The position numbers and the translations under genes were made by a program. Below, in pieces: positions 24,745-34,943 of a DNA stretch of 64,000 nucleotides. Within the stretch, counting starts at the first letter, position 1. Every line of letters begins with the position of its first letter. Below the pieces are notes generated by a model that was not told where the DNA came from, searched no databases, and saw only the letters and a program-made list of their open reading frames with translations. Source of the DNA: Haliclystus octoradiatus (lineage: Eukaryota > Cnidaria > Staurozoa > Stauromedusae > Haliclystidae); the NCBI GenBank assembly GCA_916610825.1, contig OU744447.1, positions 31,198,561 through 31,262,560 of the forward strand, written 5' to 3'.

Positions 24745-24862
24745 ATAGATCAATAATTTTTTGGCAAGATTTCCAGCTGGGGTTTTGGCTAGATTCACGC
24801 CATAGTCACACTGGTCTCTGTGATGTACCGACCAGCGAAGTTGGAACTCAGCTTGATCAGTA
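24745..24862 (-). CDS. Possible coding exon, unknown protein
   Basis: Minus-strand open stretch DQAEFQLRWSVHHRDQCDYG then VNLAKTPAGNLAKK, with balanced amino-acid composition unlike the surrounding AT-rich frames. It lies 0.5 kb upstream of the candidate terminal exon at 24108-24253 on the same strand. Splice borders cannot be fixed. Very tentative. Confidence 0.22.
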
Positions 24863-25937
24863 ATCATTGAAATTGTGACTCACGCAATGAGTTTCACATC
24901 TTGCCGAATGCATGTATAATATTTGCTTTATCTTATTTCAATTACAATTGTTAGTATATCATACAACGATGATTTGATATAGTAGGACATCGTCAACTCG
25001 ACCATTACTTACGAAAGTTGTGATCTCTGCAATCATACCGCATATGCTGTTTATTTTTTGCTTGATAAATATTCTACGGCTACTTTACACTTTCCTTCAG
25101 AAACGTTTTAGTATGGACGCAGGCTAGAAGATTGCATTATCTTTGATTCATCAACGCAATGCAAGTAGAAATTCAACAGTTTTTCTACACAATATCGAAA
25201 TCATTCATAACTCTATAAATTTTAAGACAAACCTTATATAAAATCAGATTTAATTAACTAGATGCAACGTAACCATTGATTTATATCGAGAAAGACGAAA
25301 TATCAATATGATACCTGTGTATAGCTTAAAACCTTAAATTGCTTATCATAAGTGACCACAATTCATATCAAATCATTATATTTTACATTGCCATAACAAA
25401 ATATGGTCAAAGTCTAGAATAACAAATAATATACACATTACTTTTAAGTACATTTAATTATGAATACTTATACATTTGTGTACTCCATACAATACTATTG
25501 AATATACAAATGTTATCAAAACTGCTGTAGCCTTTCAACATATATGCTAAATCCCTATAGCTATAATCTAGTCACCGTATTTCTGGTATGATAAAGCAGC
25601 AGACATTTTAATAGGGTATACTCTGTAGAAGTTTTAATATAGTATACTATGTATATCATTTATTTGCAAGTTCTTGTTAGAACTGAAATTGGCGCAGGCA
25701 TGCAGGCATACAAACATCATACTACTATTTTAACCTTGTTTTTAAGTGCATATACAAAAACATACAATAGAGCGTTACTTTTTGGACCATTTCTTTTCAT
25801 TACTTTTAATACATTGATATAGATATAAAACGATATGGACAATATTAATTTTGCTGCACAGTTTATTCTTTAAGCAATTACAGTAAAATATTTGATATAT
25901 AGAATCACCATATACAGACCGTCTACCTGTTTTCAAC
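24863..25937. other. AT-rich spacer
   Basis: Nothing supported. Confidence 0.45.
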
Positions 25938-26231
25938 GATTAATTTAATAATTAAACTAGGCTTACGATAGGAAGGTGAAGTTTATTTGTAATTATTATG
26001 AACCTATTGACAGGAGGAGGTATTACGTGAGGTGCTTGACAGCTTCTAGTGGCTTCAGTGTTCAGAGAGTTGGGTGTTCACTAGGCTTACACTAAGGCGG
26101 GTGAGCTCATGATAACTATTATGAGCGAGCAGGGAGGGGACGTAATACTTCCTCCTGCCAATAGGCTCATATTAATTACAATTAAACGTCACCTTTCTAG
26201 CGTAAGCCTGGCTTAATTATTAAATTAGTAA
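25938..26231. repeat. Short inverted repeat cluster beside the DIRS-like element
   Basis: 25938-26030 matches the reverse complement of 26139-26231; both arms carry TTTAATAATTAA, AGGCTTACG and CAGGAGGA. Within the 108-bp spacer a third, partial version (CTAGGCTTACACTAAGGCG and CTATTATGAGCGAGCAGG) lies in direct orientation to the left arm. So the same module is present three times, two direct and one inverted. Confidence 0.65.
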
Positions 26232-26394
26232 TCATCTATTGTCGAGTCGGAGCTATCACGTGAGACTTTAGAGCAAGGATAGTGAACAGACAACAGAAAG
26301 GGATTAAGGAGTAATTATATTCCACAAATATACTGAAAGAAATTTCAAATATCTTTAATAAATTTCAAATTAAACAAAGAGAATGATACAAGAG

Positions 26395-26655
26395 TTAATT
26401 AAAATTAGTTCTAACGCTGTTTGCGTAATTATCTACTACAGCCGATTTCTTATAAAGCTTTGTAAACGTTGAAGAGTTACTTCAGCCTGCTGATCTCATA
26501 ATAGATTCAAGTGGTAGTCCTTTAGAGGCGGCAGCACTTGTACTAGCCGACCGTGTGCTATGAGACATAAAAATATCGGTGTTGATACCAGCGTCTTTCA
26601 ATACTGAAACTATCCAACGACTATACGTAGATTTAGATGCAGAACCATACGGCTT
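26395..26655 (-). pseudogene. DIRS-like tyrosine recombinase, C-terminal fragment
   Basis: Translates as KPYGSASKSTYSRWIVSVL, then DAGINTDIFMSHSTRSAST and ASKGLPLESIMRSAG, a TGA in place of the usual Trp, SNSSTFTKLYKKS. The HSTR box is the HxxR of tyrosine recombinases, and the Tyr in TFTKLY is the likely nucleophile. The N-terminal half of the enzyme is missing: the fragment begins directly after the RNase H frame, so an internal deletion is likely. Its role would have been integration of the circular DNA intermediate. Confidence 0.72.
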
Positions 26656-26969
26656 TAATAAATTATAAATAGGTTGTTACTGGATCTCAATGGTGGAGTC
26701 ATAGCGAGATAAGTCACACTAAAAGGAGGGAAAGCATAAAAGCAAAACTGACTCCAACATATGGAGAAAGCATCCACTGCTAAAGCAGATGGATAAGGTC
26801 TAAAAAACACATATTCCGAACATAGCCCATTGATTTGAGTAGCAAATAAATCTATCTCAGGTTGAATTTTTAATGCGATAAAAGCATTGCATAATAATGT
26901 GGTGTTCAACATCCACTCAGCGTCCATGTTAAAATATTGAAAGATGTGTCGACATGTTCGATCCACCAT
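26655..26969 (-). pseudogene. DIRS-like RNase H fragment
   Basis: Contains DAEWMLNTTLLCNAF, PEIDLFATQINGL and VDAFSICWSQFCFYAFPPFS. The segments EW.L, DLFAT..N and DA.S..WS...YAFPPF are diagnostic for DIRS-type RNase H. It would degrade the RNA strand of the RT product. It lies downstream of the RT on the same strand, in a shifted frame. Confidence 0.78.
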
Positions 26970-27033
26970 AGCAATTCAGTTCTAGCAGAAACAGACAGAG
27001 ACACAACATGGTCAAAATTTCTTTGTGATTCTT

Positions 27034-28073
27034 TCAATGCCAATTTTTTGTCATTCTCAAGTTGACGATAGCAAAATGCGCGGTATTTAACAGCAGCAAA
27101 GCTTGAACATTTTTTACCGATGACCGTAGCGAAGTTGCGTATGGCAATACGGTAGTTTTGAAGAGCAAGCTACATTCCTGTCTTAAAGATATTTTCTTCT
27201 CAGGTATTAATTTGATTGTCATATTACAAGAGTTGATTTCCATCCCAATAGATATTGAATTTTCGGTGTAGGAAACAGAACAGATTTTGATGGATGAACG
27301 ACAAAACCCAGTTCTCTTAGTAATTTCATGGTGACGAGGATATTTTTTGCACATTCTTCCCAAGAGGGAGCGATTAATAATGACGCATCTAAATAAACTG
27401 CAGAAATAAAACCCTGACAACGAAGAAATGAATACACAGGCATGAGCAATGTTATGAATGCACGTGGAGCAAATGAAAGGCCCAAATGGAGACAATTGTA
27501 CTCCCACAAGTTATCCTGCCACAAAATCCTGAGATATTTCTTATGTGCTCCGTGAACTGGCACAGTGTAGTACGCATCTTTCAGATCAACAGATGCAAAG
27601 AAACAATATTTTGTAATTAGATGACATGCAGTAGATAGCGTTTCCATTTCGAAATGGTGGAACAATAGCTTTTCATTCAACCGCTTCAAATTCAGAATTT
27701 ATCACTGGCGCCCATCTTTTTTCAGAACAATAAAAATCGGTGATAAATATTGGTCTTTCGAATAGAAAAACCGCGAAATGACTCCTTTAGACTGGAGCTT
27801 TTCGATTAGTAAATCAATTGTTTGGATTTCCTGTGGTTGAAAGTTTTTGTAATCAAAGCTTTTATTTGACGATAACAGGTCATCAATGTCACAATTCAAT
27901 GTCAAACGAGCGCCATGGACTAGTTCTAAAATGTGTTGATCATTTTTTAAGGCGTGCCATGCTTGTGCAAAGTCACGTAAACGACCACCGTATAATAATG
28001 TTTCAGAGTTTTTCAAAATATCAGGCAATGCTTCAAGACTACTAAATAAAAAATGTTCAGTTGAAGTGCTCAT
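27034..28073 (-). pseudogene. DIRS-like reverse transcriptase
   Basis: Three frames join up. 28073-27702 holds IDLLIEKLQSKGVISRFF and SPIFIVLKKDGRQ. 27689-27240 holds LNEKLLFHHFEMETL, ASVDLKDAYYTVPVHGAHKK (motif A), YNCLHLGLSFAPRAF (motif B) and AVYLDASLLIA (motif C). 27235-27034 holds INSCNMTIKLIPEKK and FAIVNLRMTK. The normal LDD of motif C reads LDA here, so a catalytic Asp is lost. There are frame breaks near 27690 and 27235. Domain order and wording match DIRS/Ngaro-type RT; the enzyme is dead. Confidence 0.85.
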
Positions 28074-28087
28074 CTCTAGTATACTTT

Positions 28088-29130
28088 TCAGCGTTGTCCC
28101 CGTTGGTATTGACCCTTGGATGATCTCTGTTGCTGATATGGGGCTTGAGATCTGGGTCGTTGCACTAAAAAGGAATTATTCTGCTTTACAGTGGAGTAAG
28201 GTGCTGGACGAGATTGCGTGTGTGAACTTGAATTCCGTCCACCTCGATGGTGATGGCTATTATATGATGGTCTGGCAAAGCCTGAGTTACTGTAACTACT
28301 ATCAGTATGATTTGTTTGCAAATTGGCCTTGAGAAAATCAAGCTCTTTAGCTTCCTCCACTACAGTTGGCAAATCGTCACCAAATAGATTTTCAGAAAAA
28401 AATGGTATACTAGCAGAACAAATGTTTTGAACTTTTTTGCCAAGCGAAGGATGAATAGTTGTTTTCTGAAGGTCGGATAGGAGCCGCGTTGCATGCCCCG
28501 GCATTTTGCTCCATCAGATGGTTTTTCTCGATATCCCTATCGGTGTCGAAAGCAAAACTTAATATATTCTGTGTCGAAATGGTGACTAACGTTGCAGCTT
28601 TCACAATTAGACGCTGTAATTCAGCGAGCTTAATGTCACGCTGAAGGGTAAACGCTTTCAATGTTGACCAAATCTCACGATTTACCGAAGGAACAGCAAG
28701 CTCAGAACAGTTGCTCGGTTTATAGCACTATCAGCTATTGTTTTCAGTTTTTGAAAATCAAGCCTTTTGCTGAAACGGTTTTAAACTATCTGAGCAAGAG
28801 CATTGTCAATCGGTGGACCGTCAGTGGAAGACTCAGCCAAATCTAGCTCAAGTAAAAATCATTTTCACATTCAACAGAAATAGAATCGTCGTCATCGTTT
28901 TCATCGTTTTACTATTTTCTGCTCCAGTTTAAGAAGGGATTAAAACAGAAATGAGAGGAACAGGCTTCTGTTGAGTTGACATACTACGTTGCTCAAACTT
29001 ACTGAACATTGATGTAAGCTGCTCGAACCGTTCCTCCCAATTTGCATCCAAGTGCCGCAAGTGCATCTGTTAACCAGGATGGCGAAATACGTACATCACC
29101 TGACTCAGGACTTTTATATGGTTTAGACAT
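28088..29130 (-). pseudogene. DIRS-like gag-type ORF
   Basis: Starts at ATG 29130-29128 (MSKPYKSPESGDVRISPSWL). It continues after frame breaks with PIDNALAQIV, RLDFQKLKTIADSA, LQRDIKLAELQRLIVKAA and KVQNICSASIPFFSENLFGDD. It ends in a Ser/Gln/Arg-rich tail with SHHHRGGRNSSSH and YQQQRSSKGQYQRG. Position before RT, the IPFF..NLFGDD segment and the basic tail match the first ORF of DIRS elements, thought to bind nucleic acid. Several stops and shifts. Confidence 0.7.
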
Positions 29131-29440
29131 GACTGTAGATATACTTACAATCCCGACACAGGGTATTAATAATGTTTCTCAGCGACATAGGATGTAAACT
29201 ATGGGTCAACAATGGGCCTAAGTTATATACCAAACACACTGGTTTAAAATCGCCTGATGGTGAATCGCCTGATGATATGTATTGCGGAATATAAATACGC
29301 GCACTTGCAAGCTTTATTTGATAAATAATGTTATATAATAGAAACCTATAAAATCAATCACACAATAATGCAAGTGAAAACTTAGATGTATTGTAGAAAT
29401 ACTGTCTTGAAACACATCCACATCCATAGGAATCGAACGT

Positions 29441-29515
29441 CAAACTGAAACACCTAGGAGCTGTCAAGCATCTGACGTGATAGCTCCGACTAGACCATAG
29501 GTGATTAATAATTAA
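29441..29515 (-). other. tRNA-like Pol III box pair in the DIRS-end region
   Basis: On the minus strand TGGTCTAGTCGG resembles an A box and GTTCGATTCC is a perfect B-box core, about 60 nt apart. The acceptor and T stems do not pair, so this is not a functional tRNA. It could be a decayed tRNA-derived segment or part of the element's terminal repeat. Confidence 0.35.
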
Positions 29516-29520
29516 TTATA

Positions 29521-29803
29521 ATGTAAAATGTCTAGGTTAATTTTCACACAATGTGAACGAGCAGCAACACTCATATAGTGATGCAAAATAAAAAAAAACC
29601 TTTTATAAATACAGATTGTCATAAAATAAACAACCTTCACTATCTAGGCTTTAATCAACTCAAACGACAAAATCAATAACCATGACATTGACTGCCATGG
29701 CTAGAAAGTCTTTCAATAACAGCTATTGAAAGTTAAACGATACAACAATATTAAAGCATTCTTTCCTCCTAGAAAATAGATTTTATTAATACACATTAAG
29801 TAA
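29521..29803. other. Spacer between DIRS-like and gypsy remnants
   Basis: AT-rich, no feature supported. Confidence 0.4.
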
Positions 29804-31490
29804 TCATGCTTCATAGAAATCTGTATTCTGTGTGTTACGTGTAGAACGCCTCAAAGTAATGTCAGCTGATGGTAAGTCATCTGCTGGTAGATCAGCATTA
29901 AATGCATCAGCTGATGTTCCTATAATATCAACTGGACTTTTCAAATTATCGCATATATTAGAACTTGGAAATTTCCTATACATTCGGTGTGTTCTTAATG
30001 TTCTCTTGGTGTTTGAATACAAATATTAGTATCCAGTTGATGTATTGTATCAGTACAGGACAAGGAGGACAAGGCGCTAAGTCTCTTAAGTGATACTGTT
30101 GACTCTCTACCCATGAGATAACGAATGCGGGGATAGAAAGGATTTGCATCCAATAATTGTACTTCATCGTCAAGAGGATCGTATCTACAGTGTCGAAAAA
30201 ATCGCCTAGCCATTGAGGCGCATCTGGTAGTATTTGTTCCAAATTTCCCATGTTCATGTTCTTTTCTTTTAGTGCCAATAGCTCTGTTTTCCTAATTATT
30301 CCATTATACCTTTCACATTGGCTGTTACCTTCGGGACGATAAGGTGTTGTGGCACTACAAGCGACACCATGGCTTAACAAGTAGTTTCGAGCATCTCTAG
30401 AGAGAAACGATTTACCACGATCAGAGTGAACAAAACCTGGCATACAACATAATAAAAAAAATTGTGTCAAAGCATCGCTTTACTGTGGCTTTTATCGCTT
30501 TAATGGTAAACGTGAATATTCATCTATGACTGTGAACATATCAGATTTTCTTGATATATTGTTTGGTAATGGACCTTTGAAATCGACCATGAATCTTTGG
30601 TTTTGTTGGTTTTGTTGCTTTATTAAGTGTACATTCAGATTTTCGATGAAAATGAGGTTTAATTTCAGCACATATACGACATGAAGCTCACACTCTTTTA
30701 ACTTCGTCAGTTGAAAATGGTAAATTCTTTGACCGAATATAATGCAACATTCTAATAACTCCTGGGTGACAGAGACCACAGTGAATACTAACAAGACTTG
30801 AATTAGACATTGATGCATAATAAACTCTTGTGAATGCATCTTGAACGATATTTCTTTTTCCCGGTCGATATTTAATAGAATAACTGTAATTTCCAAGCTC
30901 TAATCTCCATCCTTGTATTTGTTATTGTTGACTTTGCTTCGCGTTCTGCTATCAAACAAAAATGCAACAGATCTTTGGTCTGTAACCAATCAAACTGATG
31001 ACCAGATAGAAGATGTGACCACTTTCGAAAAGCTTCGATCACAGCAGTGGCTTCTGTTTCAATTGCAGGATGATGAAGTTCACTTATTTGTAACCTCCTA
31101 GAGATAAATGCGACTTGTCTTCCACTTTGGTTTAATGTAGCAGAAATAGCAGAGTCTGATGCATCACATTCTACAAAAAAAGTAGCATCATTGTCAATAC
31201 TCTGCAGTGATGCATCTCCGAGTTCTGATTTCAGTAGTGTAAAGCAGCCAACCCTTCAGGCTCTAAAGGGAAAGTAGTAATTTGAATTAAAGACTTGGCA
31301 TTATCAGAAAACTGCTGAATCCATTTTGCGTAATATGCAAACATACCAAGTATACGACAAAGAGCCTTAATATTACACGGTGGATTTAGCTCTTGTAATA
31401 GTTTTAGACGTTCTGGAATAACTCTGGTTGAATAACTTTACAACCAATGCGATACCCAAGAATATTCATATATATCGCCTTATTTAAACA
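29804..31490 (-). pseudogene. Ty3/gypsy pol fragment: RNase H and integrase
   Basis: Read on the minus strand. Connection/RNase H part at about 31440-30905: LKLLQELNPPCNIKALCRIL, GMFAYYAKWIQQFS, FFVECDASDSAISATLNQ, GRQVAFISRRLQISELHHPA, IETEATAVIEAFRKW. Integrase zinc region at about 30800-30620: HPGVIRMLHYIRSKN and CRICAEIKPHFHRKSEC. Integrase core: VDFKGPLPNN and FTVIDEYSR, then HSDRGKSFLSRDARNYLLS and PYRPEGNSQCERYN with exact D-35-E spacing. C-terminal part at 30022-29806: SADITLRRSTRNTQ. The polymerase palm upstream is missing, and stops and shifts are frequent. No LTRs found. A 5'-truncated, dead copy. Confidence 0.85.
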
Positions 31491-31869
31491 ACGGCTTAGC
31501 ATAGAACTATTTTTCTATTTGTACATGTTGCTGTTGTGCTTTTACACAGCGCAACTCTTTCCCCATTGACCTTGACCATGACTTTTCAGAAATTCTCGTG
31601 TCCCACTTTCTGAAACAATAAAGGAATGATTTTATTTTCCGCAAGAGAGTTTGACGGTGTTTTTTGTCAACAATCTACATTTTGATTGCTACACGAATAT
31701 ACTATATCAGAATCGTTTTACTTTTTTCATTAGACATTTAATTGTTCATCCTAATTCCCAAGTAAATTCCAGATAGTTTGTTATAAATTAAATATGAAAA
31801 CTTGTTAAATTAAATAACGGAACTCATTTCCAAGTGCCGACACGAAAACAAATATTATTATAAGAACTA
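31491..31869. other. Spacer left of the Helitron dimer
   Basis: No feature supported. It ends with the A that flanks the Helitron insertion. Confidence 0.4.
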
Positions 31870-32344
31870 CTAGCAATGAGTGTAGTCCATAATGGACCTT
31901 CTATGATAAAACTTTCAGATCACTTATAATTAAACAATTGACTAAGCTTTCTATCGCTGTATAATTTACGGAGTATGAACTGTGGAGGAGAACATGAGAC
32001 ACAATACGCATTGAAACGATGTAGCATTAATCAATACATCTTAATCATTCCTTTAATAAAAATTTAATTTATTTCCCATCAATTGAGTCGATTGAAATGT
32101 ATAATTTAACGTAGCTTTGTCTACATAGAAAAACTTTATTTTATGTGTTGAAAGGAAGCCAGAACACATTGATTATTATAAATTACAAATACTCAGTCAA
32201 AGTTCGAAATCTGAAACTATCCATAAAAAATCACTTCAAATCCGATCCGATCCGATCCGAAGACCTAAAATATTAACCCGAATCTGACCTGATACGATCG
32301 GATCGCGTTCGGTTCGAATTCATAAATCTTTATTGCAATATATA

Positions 32345-32754
32345 CAACACTAATGTGGTGTTCCCAAAAAATGTGGTGTTCCCAAAAAAACGCCGTCAAG
32401 GTGTGGCCGGTCAAACTCGTGGCATTGCATGCAATATATTCAGTATTAAATTAATTTAGCTTCGACAAGACACATGGTCCACTAATTTCTGTTATTAACA
32501 TGATCAAACGATATCTTTTGTTAATTAAAAATGATTTACTGCTTCCTATTAAAAAAAAATCAGAAAAATTGTTGATTAAAATTGCCAAATGGCGGATTTG
32601 AACTTATGACCCTGATATTGTAGTAGCAGAGCATTAACCAATGAGCCAACCCCTTACTTACTGTTGTACGCGCTTTGACTGTACTAATCAACAAACCTGC
32701 TGCTTCGACAACGTATTACTGAACAAGGCGACAGCGCGTGTATTGATTTCAAAC
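32345..32754 (-). repeat. Insertion-like segment with Pol III boxes in Helitron copy 1
   Basis: Flanked by TATATA on both sides. The segment is present in copies 1, 2 (35412-35802), 4 (54877-55271) and 6 (57335-57731). It is absent from copy 3 (near 50890) and the 59884-60901 fragment (near 60860), which run straight across the site. This presence/absence pattern suggests a SINE-like insertion into one ancestral Helitron with the flanking TATATA as target duplication, although precise loss is possible. Confidence 0.55.
32591..32656 (-). other. tRNA-like sequence (A and B boxes), copy 1
   Basis: Minus strand: TTGGCTCATTGGTTAATGC (A-box type) and AGTTCAAATCC (B-box type) at tRNA spacing. Stems are imperfect, so this is a tRNA-derived relic and not a tRNA gene. 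The same sequence is at 35639-35704 (-), 54982-55046 (+) and 57561-57625 (-). Confidence 0.5.
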
Positions 32755-34943
32755 TATATATATAATCTGAAAATATTATGATATGATAGTATATGAGCCT
32801 ATATATTTTTGATCTTTGCAATCTCAGCAAGTAGGCCTGTGATTTTCATGGCAGTCTATCAAAATACTAAGAGTTCGTTGAAAATAAAATTTTAAAAGTA
32901 AACAAAAGATGTGAAAAGTTGACCTCATAGTGCTTCTTGTTATCAAATTTTCCAGACTAATAGCATCAACATTCTTTTAAAAGGAAATAAAATTCTATAA
33001 TAAATCGCTATACTAATTCGATATTGATATTATGTTACATCTTGTTGTCAATATTTCTACGCGCTATTTATAATACATTACAGATGTCGAATGAAAGAAA
33101 AGATGATTATGAATAAATTAATTATTTTGATAGAAAAACGAAAACAAGTCATTTTGCCAGATTCGTGATATGCATATTTATTCAGAATTTATTGAAACGG
33201 ACGCGATGGTTTATAGAGTGGAAATGTTTAGTGCAGCTTCATAGATATAAATACCACAGCCGATGGTAATATTTAAATGCTCATGTTATGATGTCTGACG
33301 AAAAGGATAATTTACTATGTAGAAAATGAATCTACTTTACCATGCATTTGATCACGATATGAAATGATCATTTTTGTCAGAATTATTTCGAATAAAAGAC
33401 AATCTTTATTTTATTCTTATCGGGCGTACATTCTCCTTCGATAAAATATGGTTGTTAACTTATTATTGATTGGTGTATTAACTCAGAGAACCCGCTATTA
33501 TGTATTTAAATGTTGTTCGGAGATTATGCCGCTCGTATAGTTTTTATTTGGATCTCATTTGGAAAATGGTAAGTTGTATTTTAATAAATATTGTTTGCTA
33601 TGATCGATTATTTCATGCAACCTTTTCGCCTTTTATTTTTGTAACACAAGGTTTGTTACACTCATCCAAACTGTATTAACTATTTAAAAATGTTTTTGAA
33701 TTATGTTTTTGTGCTTTTAAATTCAAAGCAAAATTTTTGAACGCTGAAAATATTATAATTATTATTATTTATCACAAATCATACGCTCAATTCAATTTAA
33801 CTTTGTTAAATTTGATATACCTGAAATTAACTTTATTAAATGTTGATCAAAGATAATAACAAGACATCGCTATTTTTATTCTCGAAACTGTAGGAACATA
33901 CTGTGTCTTATTCGTATAGCAAGTCAACAAAATGAAATTTTAATTTTAATCGATGCCTAAAATGCCTTCGTTAATTATGGAAGCAAAATCTGAAAATAAA
34001 TGGCTGCCTGCTCAAAACCAAATGATTCATATTTTTATATTAAATAATAAATTATAGAAATACTTTTGTGCAAAGCCTTGATTAATTCTAAACTCTATAT
34101 TTTTATACTGTAGACAGATAATCTATTCGAACTTTGAATATTTTTCGAATTGATCGAACGCCAACGTCATTTTGAAAATTCTTGCAAGTTAATTTGTTTT
34201 TATGCCCCGCGATAGATTATTCATTTCAAAACAGATTGTTTTAAGTGTTCTTACAAATTATATATCAAAATAGCCTTTTTAAAAGTGAAATGTTTTGTAT
34301 CTCGATTTTGAGAAAAGTAATGAACGACATTTTGTTTCATTAATAAATTAAATTAAGACTTAAAGTCTCTTTAATTTTATATAGCGTTTGTGCCACGCTA
34401 TATAAATTGCTGATATCAACACTACATGAAATAGGTCTACGTTTCTTTGATTTCAAAACATATTTTGTCTGATCTAGTTATACTGGTAATTCAATGTAAT
34501 TCAGTATTTCGTATTGTTTTAATTATCATAAAACTGATTCAGTTTCAAGTTTCACTTGTTCAAACAATTTACACGCAGCTTTTAAATTCAAAGCAAAATA
34601 TTTTTGTTCTAGAGATTTCAATTTGAATTCGATTTGGCTGCCCGCTAGATTATCGACCTATGAAATTTTTCAAAATCTCTGAATTTTTTAATGCAAGGAT
34701 ATCAAATAAAATATCAGATGAAGTATATTATTTTAAAACAACGTCATAGACCCATACTTTTCATACAACAAATTTGTTACTGTACACGGCTATCTCGACA
34801 CAAATGTTTGCATAATTTCCCGACAACGGATTATCCGTATTATATCCCAAGTAAGACGTACATAAGTCGCGGACAGACACAGAAATATCGAAATATCGAA
34901 ATATAGAAATATTGTGATATATAAACAGACAGTATTATGTATA

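Larger units (their letters stand above)
26213..29520 (-). mobile_element. DIRS-like tyrosine-recombinase retroelement (decayed)
   Basis: Read on the minus strand the order is gag-like, reverse transcriptase, RNase H, tyrosine recombinase, as in DIRS1-type elements, with no integrase. The ends carry related inverted sequences: AGTCGGAGCTATCACGT occurs in plus orientation near 26254 and in minus orientation near 29480. A second shared motif is TGCTTGACAGCT at about 26033 (plus) and near 29470 (minus). Split inverted terminal repeats are a DIRS hallmark. All coding parts are broken. Confidence 0.82.
31870..34943 (-). mobile_element. Non-autonomous Helitron-like element, copy 1 (dimer, 3' unit)
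   Basis: On the minus strand the element ends ...GTCCATTATGGAC, 11 nt, CTAG, followed by T. A short palindromic hairpin just before a terminal CTRR and a T flank is the Helitron 3' end. Its 5' end is joined directly to the CTAG of copy 2 and lacks the first few bases. Unit length is 3074 bp. No Rep/helicase ORF is present, so it is non-autonomous. It contains a TCCGA-rich patch near 32240, a segment with tRNA-like boxes (32345-32754) and several short unconserved ORFs. Confidence 0.7.

Noticed and set aside
32591..32656. Functional tRNA gene
   Set aside because: A and B boxes are present but stems do not pair, and the sequence is part of a repeat present in four copies.
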